42,957 bases of DNA from NCBI RefSeq assembly GCF_003612565.1, contig NZ_RAZG01000031.1, positions 1 to 42,957 on the forward strand. The letters run 5' to 3'. Numbering within the stretch: position 1 is the stretch's first letter; every line of letters starts with the position of its first letter. Made by a program: the position numbers and the translations under genes. This stretch comes from Roseburia sp. 1XD42-69 (GTDB taxonomy: Bacteria; Bacillota; Clostridia; Lachnospirales; Lachnospiraceae). The notes under the pieces are model-generated. The model saw nothing but the letters and a program-made list of their open reading frames with translations, was not told the DNA's origin and made no database searches. This document shows positions 7,451-15,622 of this stretch, piece after piece.

Positions 7451-9046
7451 TTAAACACTTGCCAGTAAAGCGGCAATTTCATCAGGAGTCATTACATGAT
7501 TGGCATCATTGGAGGGAGCGGAAACAGTTGGCGCAGGTTCCGGCTCAGGTACAGGCTCCGGCTCAGGCTCAGGCAGCGGTGTCTCTCCAATTAATTTTGC
7601 AATTTCATCAGGGGTCATTACATGGTTGGAATCATTTGATACAACTGGACTCTCCTCTACAGACTCCGGCTCGTTATGTTCCTCCGGCATAGGGATACTT
7701 GCCAGCATTTTATCAATTTCTTCCATTGAGGGAATCTCCTCCGAAATATTAGATAAATCTATCTCCGGAACAAATTCTTCCTCATTATTTTCATTTATAA
7801 GCTGTTCAATTTCTTCCGGGGTCATCTTAGGATTAATTTCACTCTCCACAGGCGTTATCTGATCCATCAAATCCGACAAATCTTCCTGAGATTTTTCCAC
7901 CTCAAGAGATGCCATTTCAGGTTCTTCTTCCGCTGCCATCTGCTGCAGTTCCCGAACTTTTTCTTCCAAATCTCCCAGATCCCCGGCATCCATATTATCT
8001 GTGAGAGGTTCGACTCTGGGTTCCAGATTGTCTAATTCTTCTATCTCAGGCATCACCAGTTCTTCCGGCTCTTCTTTTAATTCCTCTATTTCAGGCATAT
8101 CAAACTCTTCCGGTTCTTCCTTTAATTCCTCTATCTCAGGCATTACAATTTCTTCCGGTTCTTCCTTTAATTCCTCTATCTCAGGCATTACAATTTCTTC
8201 CGGTTCTTCCTTTAATTCCTCTATCTCAGGCATTACAATTTCTTCCGGTTCTTCCTTTAATTCCTCTATCTCAGGCATTACAATTTCTTCTTGTTCTTCC
8301 AGATTTTCTTCCTTCTGAATTTCTTCTTTTTGAATTTCAGGCTCTTCCTGTGAGATATGGGAAATAGATAATTCTTCCGGCTCCATCATCACATGGGGAG
8401 AAATATTGATAGAGCTGAGTTTTTCCTCCATCTCGCTGCTAATGGATTTTTCTATCTCATTTAACCTTAATATTACATCCAAATTTTTACTTTGCATTTC
8501 ACTGCTGACAAATTCACTTACCTTATCCATGTTTTCTTTTACTGCATTTTGGATATCAGTAAATTTACCATTCATTTCCTCTAAATACCCTTTCAACTCT
8601 TCGTTTGAGTTGATCACTGCCGTGGAATGTTCTTTGCTCTTATTAATAGTAACTTTTGCAATAGACTTCTGAGCAGAAATCAAATCCTCCAGCGGAAGTC
8701 CTGATTCCCCTTTCAGAAGAAAAAGCATGTCAGCCAGTTCAGCAAAATTTTTCCTCATTAAAAGATAAGTTGCTTTCTCTGATTTGAATATACTTTCAAA
8801 TTCTTTTTCCCTCTTATCCTCTCTCTCCTGCTCTTTTTCATCCTGCAAAATAAAAACAGAATTGGCAATGCGGTATACAAGAAATAAAGAAACTGCACCA
8901 ATTAATAACAGGAAAATATAACTTTTTGGAAAATTAAGCATGAGATACACTTCTGCTAAAAGCAGTAGCGTCAAAATCATTATACATAGTATAATATGTA
9001 ATTTCCTTTTCTCTTTATTTCCCTGTACTCCATTATCCTTAATCAT
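7451..9046 (-). CDS. Membrane-anchored coiled-coil protein with acidic repeats and FliM-like peptides
   Basis: A 531-residue protein of unknown function. Two hydrophobic helices (residues about 16-37 and 42-67) anchor it. Residues about 70-215 are charged and helical, likely coiled coil. Residues about 255-345 hold six tandem copies of a 15-residue acidic unit (consensus EEIVMPEIEELKEEP). The tail is Glu/Pro-rich and contains four copies of a short motif at about 408 (MTPEEIEQLI), 440 (SMEEIDKMLA), 477 (MTPDEIAKLI) and 519 (MTPDEIAALL, at the very C-terminus). These resemble the LSQDEIDALL peptide by which FliM/FliN bind phosphorylated CheY; that resemblance is my inference. It is the last gene of the operon HPt - CRP-like protein - this gene. 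GGGAG precedes the ATG. A scaffold that recruits receiver-domain proteins to the membrane is possible. Confidence 0.85.
   Translation of the reverse strand: MIKDNGVQGNKEKRKLHIILCIMILTLLLLAEVYLMLNFPKSYIFLLLIGAVSLFLVYRIANSVFILQDEKEQEREDKREKEFESIFKSEKATYLLMRKNFAELADMLFLLKGESGLPLEDLISAQKSIAKVTINKSKEHSTAVINSNEELKGYLEEMNGKFTDIQNAVKENMDKVSEFVSSEMQSKNLDVILRLNEIEKSISSEMEEKLSSINISPHVMMEPEELSISHISQEEPEIQKEEIQKEENLEEQEEIVMPEIEELKEEPEEIVMPEIEELKEEPEEIVMPEIEELKEEPEEIVMPEIEELKEEPEEFDMPEIEELKEEPEELVMPEIEELDNLEPRVEPLTDNMDAGDLGDLEEKVRELQQMAAEEEPEMASLEVEKSQEDLSDLMDQITPVESEINPKMTPEEIEQLINENNEEEFVPEIDLSNISEEIPSMEEIDKMLASIPMPEEHNEPESVEESPVVSNDSNHVMTPDEIAKLIGETPLPEPEPEPVPEPEPAPTVSAPSNDANHVMTPDEIAALLASV
8041..8310 (-). 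repeat. Six tandem 45-bp in-frame repeats
   Basis: Units begin at 8041, 8086, 8131, 8176, 8221 and 8266. The three central units (8131-8265) are identical base for base; the outer ones diverge, and the last decays after about 20 bases. Each unit encodes 15 residues of the coiled-coil protein, so copy-number change keeps the reading frame. Confidence 0.92.
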
Positions 9047-9153
9047 ATAATACTCCCTTGTACTTTATATTGTAACACCCTGTAAAGTGTTACTTCCTAT
9101 ATATTTATATTCATTGTAGCATACTGTACTTTGTTTTCAAATACAATTTATTC

Positions 9154-11463
9154 TTACATATCAGAATAATAAGAAAGAGTTTCCAAAAATTCTTCTGGAA
9201 CTTCCAATCCGCTGTTTTCTCTTTTGCGTATACGCAGCTCCCACTCTTTTGCCTTTTCACTGAAATTCCTCTGTTGGGCCTGCATTGCATGTTCAAATGC
9301 CACATTTGTTTTTAAAAACTCCCTCATAGATTTTTCAAATGGACAATAGGTAGCCAGAATCTGTCTGGAAACTTTATTTAATTTTAAAGCAGAATTAGAT
9401 TCAAAGTAAATCCATGTTTCATAATCAGACAGAAATATTTCTCTGCTGTTATTTCTTGCCCTTTGAATCTGGCTTCTAATCTTTTCTCTTTTTTCTTCTG
9501 TAAGATCATGATTCTTCCGATAATACTGAATATAATCCATGTATTCTGAGGTAAGAGATTTATATTGGATATTATTCCAGGACGCCCCCTGTTCACATCT
9601 GCAGTATTCCCAGTGAAACCGTCCAAAGGCTTTCGTCACCGCTTTATCCAATTCACTCTCAATCATAACCGGAAAAATGAACCTGGCTGAGGAATCACGC
9701 CTCTTTCCTGTAATTTCCTGCCACATGGAAGAAGTTGTACCATAAATGGGACAAAGTATCACATCAGGGTAAACCTTGCGCATTACATATTCTTTATCCA
9801 CTTTCATTTCCGGATTACTGTAGAAAACCTCCCGGTAAAACACGGTGAAGTCTTTCTTTTCTAATTCAAGAATAGACTCACATAATTGTCCTTTTGATAT
9901 AAATATACGGGATAAATCCCCATAAAATTGGTCTTTATACAATATAGGAACATAAGTAGATAATTTTCCGTTGACAATTTTATTGTTGCTGCTAAACATA
10001 TTGTCAACTTCAAATTCCACTCTCTTTCCTCTATCCTGGAGGAACTGTTTTTCCTGTTCAGCTGTTATATCCCCTGTACGTTTTGCCTCCCGGAGATAAT
10101 CTCTGAAATCCTGTTCAAAGGAATTTCTGGAAGTATCTTTTCTTCCCTCATAAATTTCCTTTAACCATTCCGGCATGGTATAAATACGGAAAGGCATATT
10201 TTCTTCTTTTTTGTTTACCATTTCACATAAAAATACCAGCTGGTCTCTGTCCAGTAAACGTTCATCCATATATCCGTAATTCAGGAAAAGTTTAACCGCT
10301 AAAGGAACAGGCTTATTTTCCAGCCATGGAAACAGGCATTTTTTGTAAAGAGTAAAAAAGAATCCTATAATTTGCTTTTTCAGCTTTCTCACATCATCCT
10401 GGGTGGAAAGTTTATCCGAAACCTGAATAAATTCTTCGATAATATTTTTAATCTCTTTCTGCTGTGCTGTCTCTGTTTTGGAAAAGTCAAGAATCTGCTG
10501 AAGAGAATTTTCAAGCATTTCCACATTCTCTTCTTTCGCCCCCTCCTCCGGCTCCTCGCTGCTCATAATGGAAGCGCTCATAATAGAGGCTAATTTCTTT
10601 TCAAGTTCTTCTGTATCTTCCAGAAGTTTTTCCCCTGTCCATTTTTCAATTTCTTTGGTGATAACAATTATCTTTTCTTTGGTGTCATTGACATGGAGAA
10701 TATTCTCCATTTGAAGCTTGCCGTTTTTCTTTAATTCCTTGGCATAACGAACTTGTCTGTCAAACAATCCACTGCCTTTATCATTATAATACAGAGAATA
10801 AATTTCTTTTATGTAATTTATAATTTCCATACTGGAATCCTGAAGTTCATGTATAATAACGGAAGCCTCCTCCGATTGGCTCAGAGTCATAATACTGCTC
10901 CTGTTAAAGAAATCTTTCTTCAGCTCAAGAGGAACTTTATTAAATTCCCTGTAATATGCTATCTTGTGTTCTTCCGTTTTCAATTCAAACATTTGGTTTG
11001 GATGATGTTCAAAAAATTCTTCCGGCACTTCCTCTTCCATACCTGCCTTTACAGCAAACTCGTAATGTTTTTGCAAAAAAAGATACAACTCTATAGCCCT
11101 GTTTAATAAATGCTCCTGTTCCTCTAAATAATTTGCGAACTCCTTTGCAACAGAATCAATAATAATTCCCAGATATTCCTTATTGCTGCTCATAAAATTC
11201 TGTAAAGATTCTATATCATATGCGGGAAACGCATAGAAAATGGTATACTCATCCGTTGTGTAATTTCCAAAATACTCATCTGCAAACACATCTGGGATGG
11301 CAACCATCTCCCCCGCTTTTGCAATTCGTTTTACACCATGATTTTCAATTCGGATACTTCCCTTAATAATCCAGCCGATAAAACTTACCTTATCCCCTTT
11401 TTTAAACAGTAAAGTATCTTTTTCAATCTGATTCAAATTATTTGCTTCCAGAACAAATTCCAT
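9154..11463 (-). CDS. Large protein with CRP-like N-terminal barrel, rest unknown
   Basis: A 769-residue cytoplasmic protein. Residues about 10-85 follow the cyclic-nucleotide-binding beta-barrel of the CRP family (LLFKKGDKVSFIGWIIKGSI, then GEMVAIPDVFADEY). The phosphate-binding cassette is degenerate: the Glu-Leu/Ala-Arg-x-Ala pattern needed to hold cAMP or cGMP is missing. No helix-turn-helix follows, so it is not an ordinary transcription factor. The remaining 680 residues are mostly helical, with an acidic low-complexity linker around 280-330 (SEEPEEGAKEE), and match nothing I recognise. GGGTGG eight bases before the ATG at 11463 supports this start over a GTG at 11475. It is the middle gene of the operon, 26 bases after the HPt gene. 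A sensor or adaptor of that phosphorelay is my inference. Confidence 0.8.
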   Translation of the reverse strand: MEFVLEANNLNQIEKDTLLFKKGDKVSFIGWIIKGSIRIENHGVKRIAKAGEMVAIPDVFADEYFGNYTTDEYTIFYAFPAYDIESLQNFMSSNKEYLGIIIDSVAKEFANYLEEQEHLLNRAIELYLFLQKHYEFAVKAGMEEEVPEEFFEHHPNQMFELKTEEHKIAYYREFNKVPLELKKDFFNRSSIMTLSQSEEASVIIHELQDSSMEIINYIKEIYSLYYNDKGSGLFDRQVRYAKELKKNGKLQMENILHVNDTKEKIIVITKEIEKWTGEKLLEDTEELEKKLASIMSASIMSSEEPEEGAKEENVEMLENSLQQILDFSKTETAQQKEIKNIIEEFIQVSDKLSTQDDVRKLKKQIIGFFFTLYKKCLFPWLENKPVPLAVKLFLNYGYMDERLLDRDQLVFLCEMVNKKEENMPFRIYTMPEWLKEIYEGRKDTSRNSFEQDFRDYLREAKRTGDITAEQEKQFLQDRGKRVEFEVDNMFSSNNKIVNGKLSTYVPILYKDQFYGDLSRIFISKGQLCESILELEKKDFTVFYREVFYSNPEMKVDKEYVMRKVYPDVILCPIYGTTSSMWQEITGKRRDSSARFIFPVMIESELDKAVTKAFGRFHWEYCRCEQGASWNNIQYKSLTSEYMDYIQYYRKNHDLTEEKREKIRSQIQRARNNSREIFLSDYETWIYFESNSALKLNKVSRQILATYCPFEKSMREFLKTNVAFEHAMQAQQRNFSEKAKEWELRIRKRENSGLEVPEEFLETLSYYSDM

Positions 11464-11489
11464 ATTATAATCCACCCAAACTTATTTTT

Positions 11490-11849
11490 TTATTGTTCCT
11501 GCTCTTTTAATTCTTTAATTGCGGCAAAAGTAATCTCATAATCTTTTTTCACCTGCTCTAAAATATCATCTGCATTGTCTGCTTTTCCATGACGAAGAGC
11601 TTCCGCCATGTCATGGCTGGATTTAAAAAGAGTCAATAAATCCAGATTTTGGCAAAGTCCTTTCATTGTATGTGCAGCGCGGAATGCCTCTTCTATATCA
11701 TTTTCTTCCATTGTTTTACACAGTGTTTCAAAGGTCGTATCATCCAGAAATTTAAAAACATATTTTTTAATACGTTCCTCTTTCATGAGACGTCCCATAA
11801 TGGAATCGTAATTTCCTCCAACTCTTGCGTAAAATTCTTTCAAATCCAT
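11490..11849 (-). CDS. Stand-alone HPt (histidine phosphotransfer) protein
   Basis: A 119-residue helical protein whose core AAHTMKGLCQNL carries the phospho-accepting His (H60) in the HxxKG signature of the HPt family. HPt proteins pass phosphate between receiver domains in multistep phosphorelays; they need a partner kinase or receiver, none of which lies in this operon. GGAGG seven bases before the ATG at 11849 supports this start over an earlier frame opening at 11870. It is the first gene of a three-gene operon with its own promoter. The nearest receiver gene in the window is the DegU-like regulator at 16.7 kb, but nothing links the two directly. Confidence 0.9.
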   Translation of the reverse strand: MDLKEFYARVGGNYDSIMGRLMKEERIKKYVFKFLDDTTFETLCKTMEENDIEEAFRAAHTMKGLCQNLDLLTLFKSSHDMAEALRHGKADNADDILEQVKKDYEITFAAIKELKEQEQ

Positions 11850-11917
11850 AACATTTCCTCCAAGAATCAATCATAATTTATTTTTTCCTGCCACAAAAAA
11901 CACAATATATTTTTTTT

Positions 11918-11946
11918 ATTATATCACTTTTTAATTATAATAACAA
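11918..11946 (-). promoter_or_regulatory. Sigma-A promoter of the HPt operon
   Basis: Minus-strand TTGTTA (11941-11946) and TATAAT (11918-11923) are exactly 17 bases apart, about 70 bases before the HPt start codon. Confidence 0.7.
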
Positions 11947-12010
11947 ATTATTTTATTCTGGAAATTCTTTTAATTTTAGAAATGTTATTGGAAAACCGAC
12001 TTACAATGTA

Positions 12011-12050
12011 AAATACCGAAAACTCTGGAATTCCAGTGTTTTCGGTATTT
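12011..12050 (-). terminator. Terminator after tRNA-Arg
   Basis: AAATACCGAAAAC pairs with GTTTTCGGTATTT (one mismatch near the inner end, continued by CTGG/CCAG) around an AATT loop. It lies eight bases beyond the tRNA 3' end and isolates the tRNA from the HPt operon promoter. Confidence 0.8.
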
Positions 12051-12057
12051 CTTACTA

Positions 12058-12131
12058 CGTCGCTAAGAGGATTTGAACCTCCGGCCTACCGCTTAGGAGG
12101 CGGTCGCTCTATCCAGCTGAGCTATAGCGAC
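12058..12131 (-). tRNA. tRNA-Arg (anticodon CCU)
   Basis: A 74-base cloverleaf on the minus strand. The acceptor stem is GTCGCTA/TAGCGAC. The anticodon stem ACCGC/GCGGT encloses CTCCTAA, giving anticodon CCU for AGG codons, and the T arm carries GGTTCAAATCC. CCA is not encoded. It sits between the DUF3881 gene and the HPt operon, all on the same strand. Confidence 0.95.
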
Positions 12132-12205
12132 AATTAAAAATTATATATATTATTGTGCCTTATTTAGCACTTAATAAGTTTAACACTTCTGCAGAAAAAA
12201 ATCAA

Positions 12206-13087
12206 CTAATTTCTAATATTAACTGTTCCCTGCATCCAAATATTTCCTTTAAATCTTCTCCCCACTGCAGGTACTCCCACTAAATCATTTTCATTGATAC
12301 AAATATTATAAACTAAATCATTGGTATCCACAGTCATAACACAAATCCTATCCTGGGAAAAGCTATTGCTCACATAATAATAATTTAAAATTTCCCCCAG
12401 AATGGAATACTGGTCACTTTCTATTCCATGGGGCATAAAATAGGAATCCACAATACTGAGAATATCTTCGTTTGCAATTCTTCTGGAAATCATAGAATAA
12501 GTATCAATATCTTCTAAAGTAAGGCTCTCTATAGCATCCTCATCTCCATCCCTTGCCGCTGCAATTAAATGATTCCTGTTCTGATTTGTCTTTTCATTTT
12601 TTCTTATCTGCTTTTCATTTTTGTTAATGGGAAGAATAATTTTTCCCCCTAAAGAAAGTCCGGCCATAGTGGATGTGACATTAGAAGGAAATCCCCCTTT
12701 ACTATCTTCAATAAAAGAGAGATATTCTCCCACGTTCTGCAAAAAGTATATCAGAGTCACTCCCACTTTTATATCATCGCACACTGCAGCGTAAGATTCT
12801 TTATCTGCATGTTTTTCAATTCCAACCTGTTCATGGCTTGTGATACCGCTTCCCAAAAAAAATGGATAATAGTAATCCATACTAAATTCTCCGTTTTCCA
12901 AATAAGAACCGCAGGCGCAAATTCCCATGGACTCCCCAATATGCATGGTATACTGTACAAACTCATTTCCTTGGGAATCCGTAGCTGTATGAATATAGTC
13001 ATGGGATGCCACGACTTTATTCAAAAGCTCTTCTAATTGTACATTGTTTAATTGTTCAAAACCAATCGCTCTCATAAAACTGTGCAT
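12206..13087 (-). CDS. DUF3881 family protein
   Basis: A 293-residue soluble protein whose opening MHSFMRAIGF and general layout match the Lachnospiraceae DUF3881 family as I remember it; its function is not known. The N-terminal half (1-150) and the C-terminal half (190-293) look like separate alpha/beta domains joined by a Lys/Asn-rich linker around 155-172. It has no signal peptide and no catalytic motif I can see. It is the last gene of the run parA-parB-DUF4446-HD-GYP-DUF3881, 32 bases after the HD-GYP gene. That position suggests, but does not show, a role linked to cell-cycle or c-di-GMP signalling. Confidence 0.8.
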   Translation of the reverse strand: MHSFMRAIGFEQLNNVQLEELLNKVVASHDYIHTATDSQGNEFVQYTMHIGESMGICACGSYLENGEFSMDYYYPFFLGSGITSHEQVGIEKHADKESYAAVCDDIKVGVTLIYFLQNVGEYLSFIEDSKGGFPSNVTSTMAGLSLGGKIILPINKNEKQIRKNEKTNQNRNHLIAAARDGDEDAIESLTLEDIDTYSMISRRIANEDILSIVDSYFMPHGIESDQYSILGEILNYYYVSNSFSQDRICVMTVDTNDLVYNICINENDLVGVPAVGRRFKGNIWMQGTVNIRN

Positions 13088-13119
13088 GGCTTACCTTCTT
13101 TCCTATAAACTGCTAAATG

Positions 13120-14166
13120 CTATTCTATCACGTTCTCAATAAAAATACCAGTTGTTTTTTCTAAATTACAGATATCATTTTCTATAATATTTCCATATGC
13201 TCCTGTCAGATAATGAATCACAGGTTTCTCTCTATGATTTGTCTGATTGACCACCACGCCGTATTTTTCATTAGACAATTTCACTTTTGTTCCCACAGGG
13301 TACTTAGATATCATAGAACATAAAATATGGAATAGTTCTTTATCAAATTTGCTGCCGGATTCAAAATCAAGCCGGTCCATTGCCTTATCCACAGATATTA
13401 TTTTTTCTTCAAATCCCGAAATCATGCAGTCAAAAAAATCACATAACTGAATAATTTCACACTCTAAATTTTGTCTTCTCTGTTTTAATGGATAACCAGA
13501 ACCGTCTTTTCTCTCATGATGGGATAAAACCATACTTTTAGATATTTTAGGAAACCAGTCATCTTGTCCATCTAATACAGTATATGCAAGAATCGTATGT
13601 TTTTTGAATTCAAATACATCCCCTGGAGATAACTTTTCCATGTCCAAATTTAAATAGGGAACTGTAATATAGCGAAGTCCTAAATCATGAAGCAGACATC
13701 CCAAAGCAACTTCTTCTTTTCTTTCCTTATCAAAGTTTAATTTTTCTGAAATTATTAGGGAAAGAACTGTCACCATAAGAGTATGCTCATAGAGATTTGT
13801 CTTTCGATTTCTGTAATCATAAATTTGATTTTTATCTATTCCGCTGACAAAACTTTGTATTTCCCCGGACAGTTTTTTTATATACCTTAGTGTATTCTTA
13901 TCAGTATAAATATGTTTTTCTAAGATAATTTCAATTTCATGGATAAAATATTCTTTTTCAGATTCGGTAAAAAACATATGGGGAACCTCATATTTTTCAT
14001 AGGGGTCCAAAACCTCCACATATGAGATATACATTGAAAAAAGAAGTTCTGCATACTCTTTTTTCAAAACGGTTCCTGCCTCTAACAGTATTTCTTTTTC
14101 TTCTGTTAAAACAGGAGATGCTAAAATATCACCGTCCTGTATATGCTTCACTTCTTTTATAATCAT
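13120..14166 (-). CDS. HD-GYP domain protein, putative cyclic-di-GMP phosphodiesterase
   Basis: A 348-residue cytoplasmic protein. Residues about 120-270 form an HD-GYP domain with the metal ligands and signature intact: H128, H160-D161 (LLHDLG), H190, H216-H217 and the diagnostic HHERKDGSGYP, then D243 and D246. Such enzymes hydrolyse c-di-GMP to pGpG or GMP. Residues 1-110 are a sensory-type N-terminal region without a recognised domain. The last 60 residues look like a small SH3-like beta-domain. It starts 12 bases after the DUF4446 gene and shares the parAB operon, an unusual neighbour for a second-messenger enzyme. Activity and ligand are inferred from the motifs. Confidence 0.9.
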   Translation of the reverse strand: MIIKEVKHIQDGDILASPVLTEEKEILLEAGTVLKKEYAELLFSMYISYVEVLDPYEKYEVPHMFFTESEKEYFIHEIEIILEKHIYTDKNTLRYIKKLSGEIQSFVSGIDKNQIYDYRNRKTNLYEHTLMVTVLSLIISEKLNFDKERKEEVALGCLLHDLGLRYITVPYLNLDMEKLSPGDVFEFKKHTILAYTVLDGQDDWFPKISKSMVLSHHERKDGSGYPLKQRRQNLECEIIQLCDFFDCMISGFEEKIISVDKAMDRLDFESGSKFDKELFHILCSMISKYPVGTKVKLSNEKYGVVVNQTNHREKPVIHYLTGAYGNIIENDICNLEKTTGIFIENVIE

Positions 14167-14178
14167 TTTCTACTCCGC

Positions 14179-14676
14179 TTAATCTTTGCTTTTCATTGCC
14201 ATGTCCAAAGCTTCCTGTTCTTCATCAGCTAATGCGATAATGGAATTTCCGTCAATGATTTCCTTTATGTAAGTATAACATCCTTCTCTGCTGTGCATAG
14301 CATTTACAATAAATCCATCATTTATTTCATTCAAAAGAGCCAGTGAAAAACTTAACTTGCCACCCATTTCATGAAAAGCATCGTATTTTACCAATCCAAC
14401 TTTTTGGAAAGTAGTTTTCATATTTTTATAAATTTTTTGAATATCAGATTCATTTTTCTGTGTGGAAGAAATAAGATGGTCAATTTGATCCATACGGCTT
14501 AATATGGATTCTTCCAAAGTTTTTGCATTTTTTCCATCCATAAACATTTTGTACTTTTTTTTCAGCTTATGCATCTGTATGATATTGATAAACACAATAA
14601 GCAAAAGTAAAACTGTCAATGCTGCCAACCCCATTATTACATAGTCGGAGTCAATTCCTAAATAATATTCTATCAT
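14179..14676 (-). CDS. DUF4446 membrane protein
   Basis: A 165-residue protein with one N-terminal transmembrane helix (residues about 14-34), a basic segment, a coiled coil (about 50-95), and the conserved C-terminal domain KYDAFHEMGGKLSFSLALLN...SREGCYTYIKEI of the DUF4446 family. This family is regularly found just after parB in Clostridia, so a link to chromosome segregation or to membrane tethering near the origin is plausible, but no function is established. It begins 21 bases after parB and ends 12 bases before the HD-GYP gene. Confidence 0.9.
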   Translation of the reverse strand: MIEYYLGIDSDYVIMGLAALTVLLLLIVFINIIQMHKLKKKYKMFMDGKNAKTLEESILSRMDQIDHLISSTQKNESDIQKIYKNMKTTFQKVGLVKYDAFHEMGGKLSFSLALLNEINDGFIVNAMHSREGCYTYIKEIIDGNSIIALADEEQEALDMAMKSKD

Positions 14677-14697
14677 ATCTCTGTTCCTCTTTTACTG

Positions 14698-15621
14698 TTA
14701 ATTTTGTATTGATTGAAATAAATCCACAATCCGGTCAAGTTCCTCAGAAGAATAGTATTCAATTTCTATTTTTCCTTTTTGGGCATCTTTCTTTTTTATT
14801 TCTACTTTTGTGCCTAAAATAGATTTCATTTTTTCTTCCAGGTCCTGATAAATTATCTCTAATTTCGGATCAATAGGAGTTTCTTCTTTTGGTGATTCCT
14901 GCTTCTCATTTTGAATTTTCTTTACTAATTTTTCTGTCTCCCGGACACTTAGCTTCTCATCAAAAATTTTTTGAGCAAGACTATACTGCTTTTCCGGATC
15001 CTCAATGGCAAGAAGAGCTCTTGCATGTCCGGTAGAAAGCATATCGTCAATCAGCATCTGCTGAACTTCCTTAGTTAATTTTAAAAGACGCATAGAATTT
15101 GTCACTGCTGTTCTGCTCTTGGAAACTCTTTCTGCTACCTCGTCCTGTTTTAAATTAAACTCTTCTAAAAGACGTTTGTAAGCAAGTGCCTCTTCAATAG
15201 GATTTAAATCTTCTCTCTGTATATTTTCAATCAGAGATATTTCCACGATTTCCTGCTCGGATAAATTTTTAATAACAACAGGAACCTCTTTTATCTTTGC
15301 CATCTTGGCAGCCCGCCATCTTCTCTCTCCGGCAATAATCTCATAATAATCATTTTTATCCTGCACCAGCAAAGGCTGTAGAACACCAAATTGCTTTATT
15401 GATTCTGATAATTCCAATAATGCATCTTCATTAAAAGTTTTTCTTGGCTGTTCCCTGTTTGGTTCCACTTTCTGAATATCCATCATAACTGCATCTTTGT
15501 ATGCGTTTTCAATTACTGGCTGAGTATTGCTATCTGCAGATTCTGTTTCTTTCTCAACAAATGTTTTTGAAGGAATCAGAGAATCCAGCCCTTTACCTAA
15601 ACCACCTTTTTTTGCCGCCAT
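14698..15621 (-). CDS. parB: Chromosome-partitioning protein ParB (Spo0J)
   Basis: A CTP-dependent DNA clamp that loads at parS, spreads along the origin region and recruits SMC. The 307-residue product opens with the ParA-stimulating basic peptide (AAKKGGLGKGLDSLIP). It has the CTP-binding ParB domain with the GERRWRAAKMA box at about residue 95, a central helix-turn-helix for parS, and a C-terminal dimerisation segment. AAAGGA eight bases before the ATG at 15621 favours this start over an in-frame codon at 15642. The start codon follows the parA stop almost directly. Both parS sites it should bind lie about 0.9-1.0 kb upstream, next to parA. Confidence 0.96.
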   Translation of the reverse strand: MAAKKGGLGKGLDSLIPSKTFVEKETESADSNTQPVIENAYKDAVMMDIQKVEPNREQPRKTFNEDALLELSESIKQFGVLQPLLVQDKNDYYEIIAGERRWRAAKMAKIKEVPVVIKNLSEQEIVEISLIENIQREDLNPIEEALAYKRLLEEFNLKQDEVAERVSKSRTAVTNSMRLLKLTKEVQQMLIDDMLSTGHARALLAIEDPEKQYSLAQKIFDEKLSVRETEKLVKKIQNEKQESPKEETPIDPKLEIIYQDLEEKMKSILGTKVEIKKKDAQKGKIEIEYYSSEELDRIVDLFQSIQN

Positions 15622-15622
15622 A

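Noticed and set aside
8001-8318. Ser-rich plus-strand frame over the 45-bp repeats
   Set aside because: Antisense shadow produced by the repeat; the minus-strand frame spans the whole gene and has a ribosome site.
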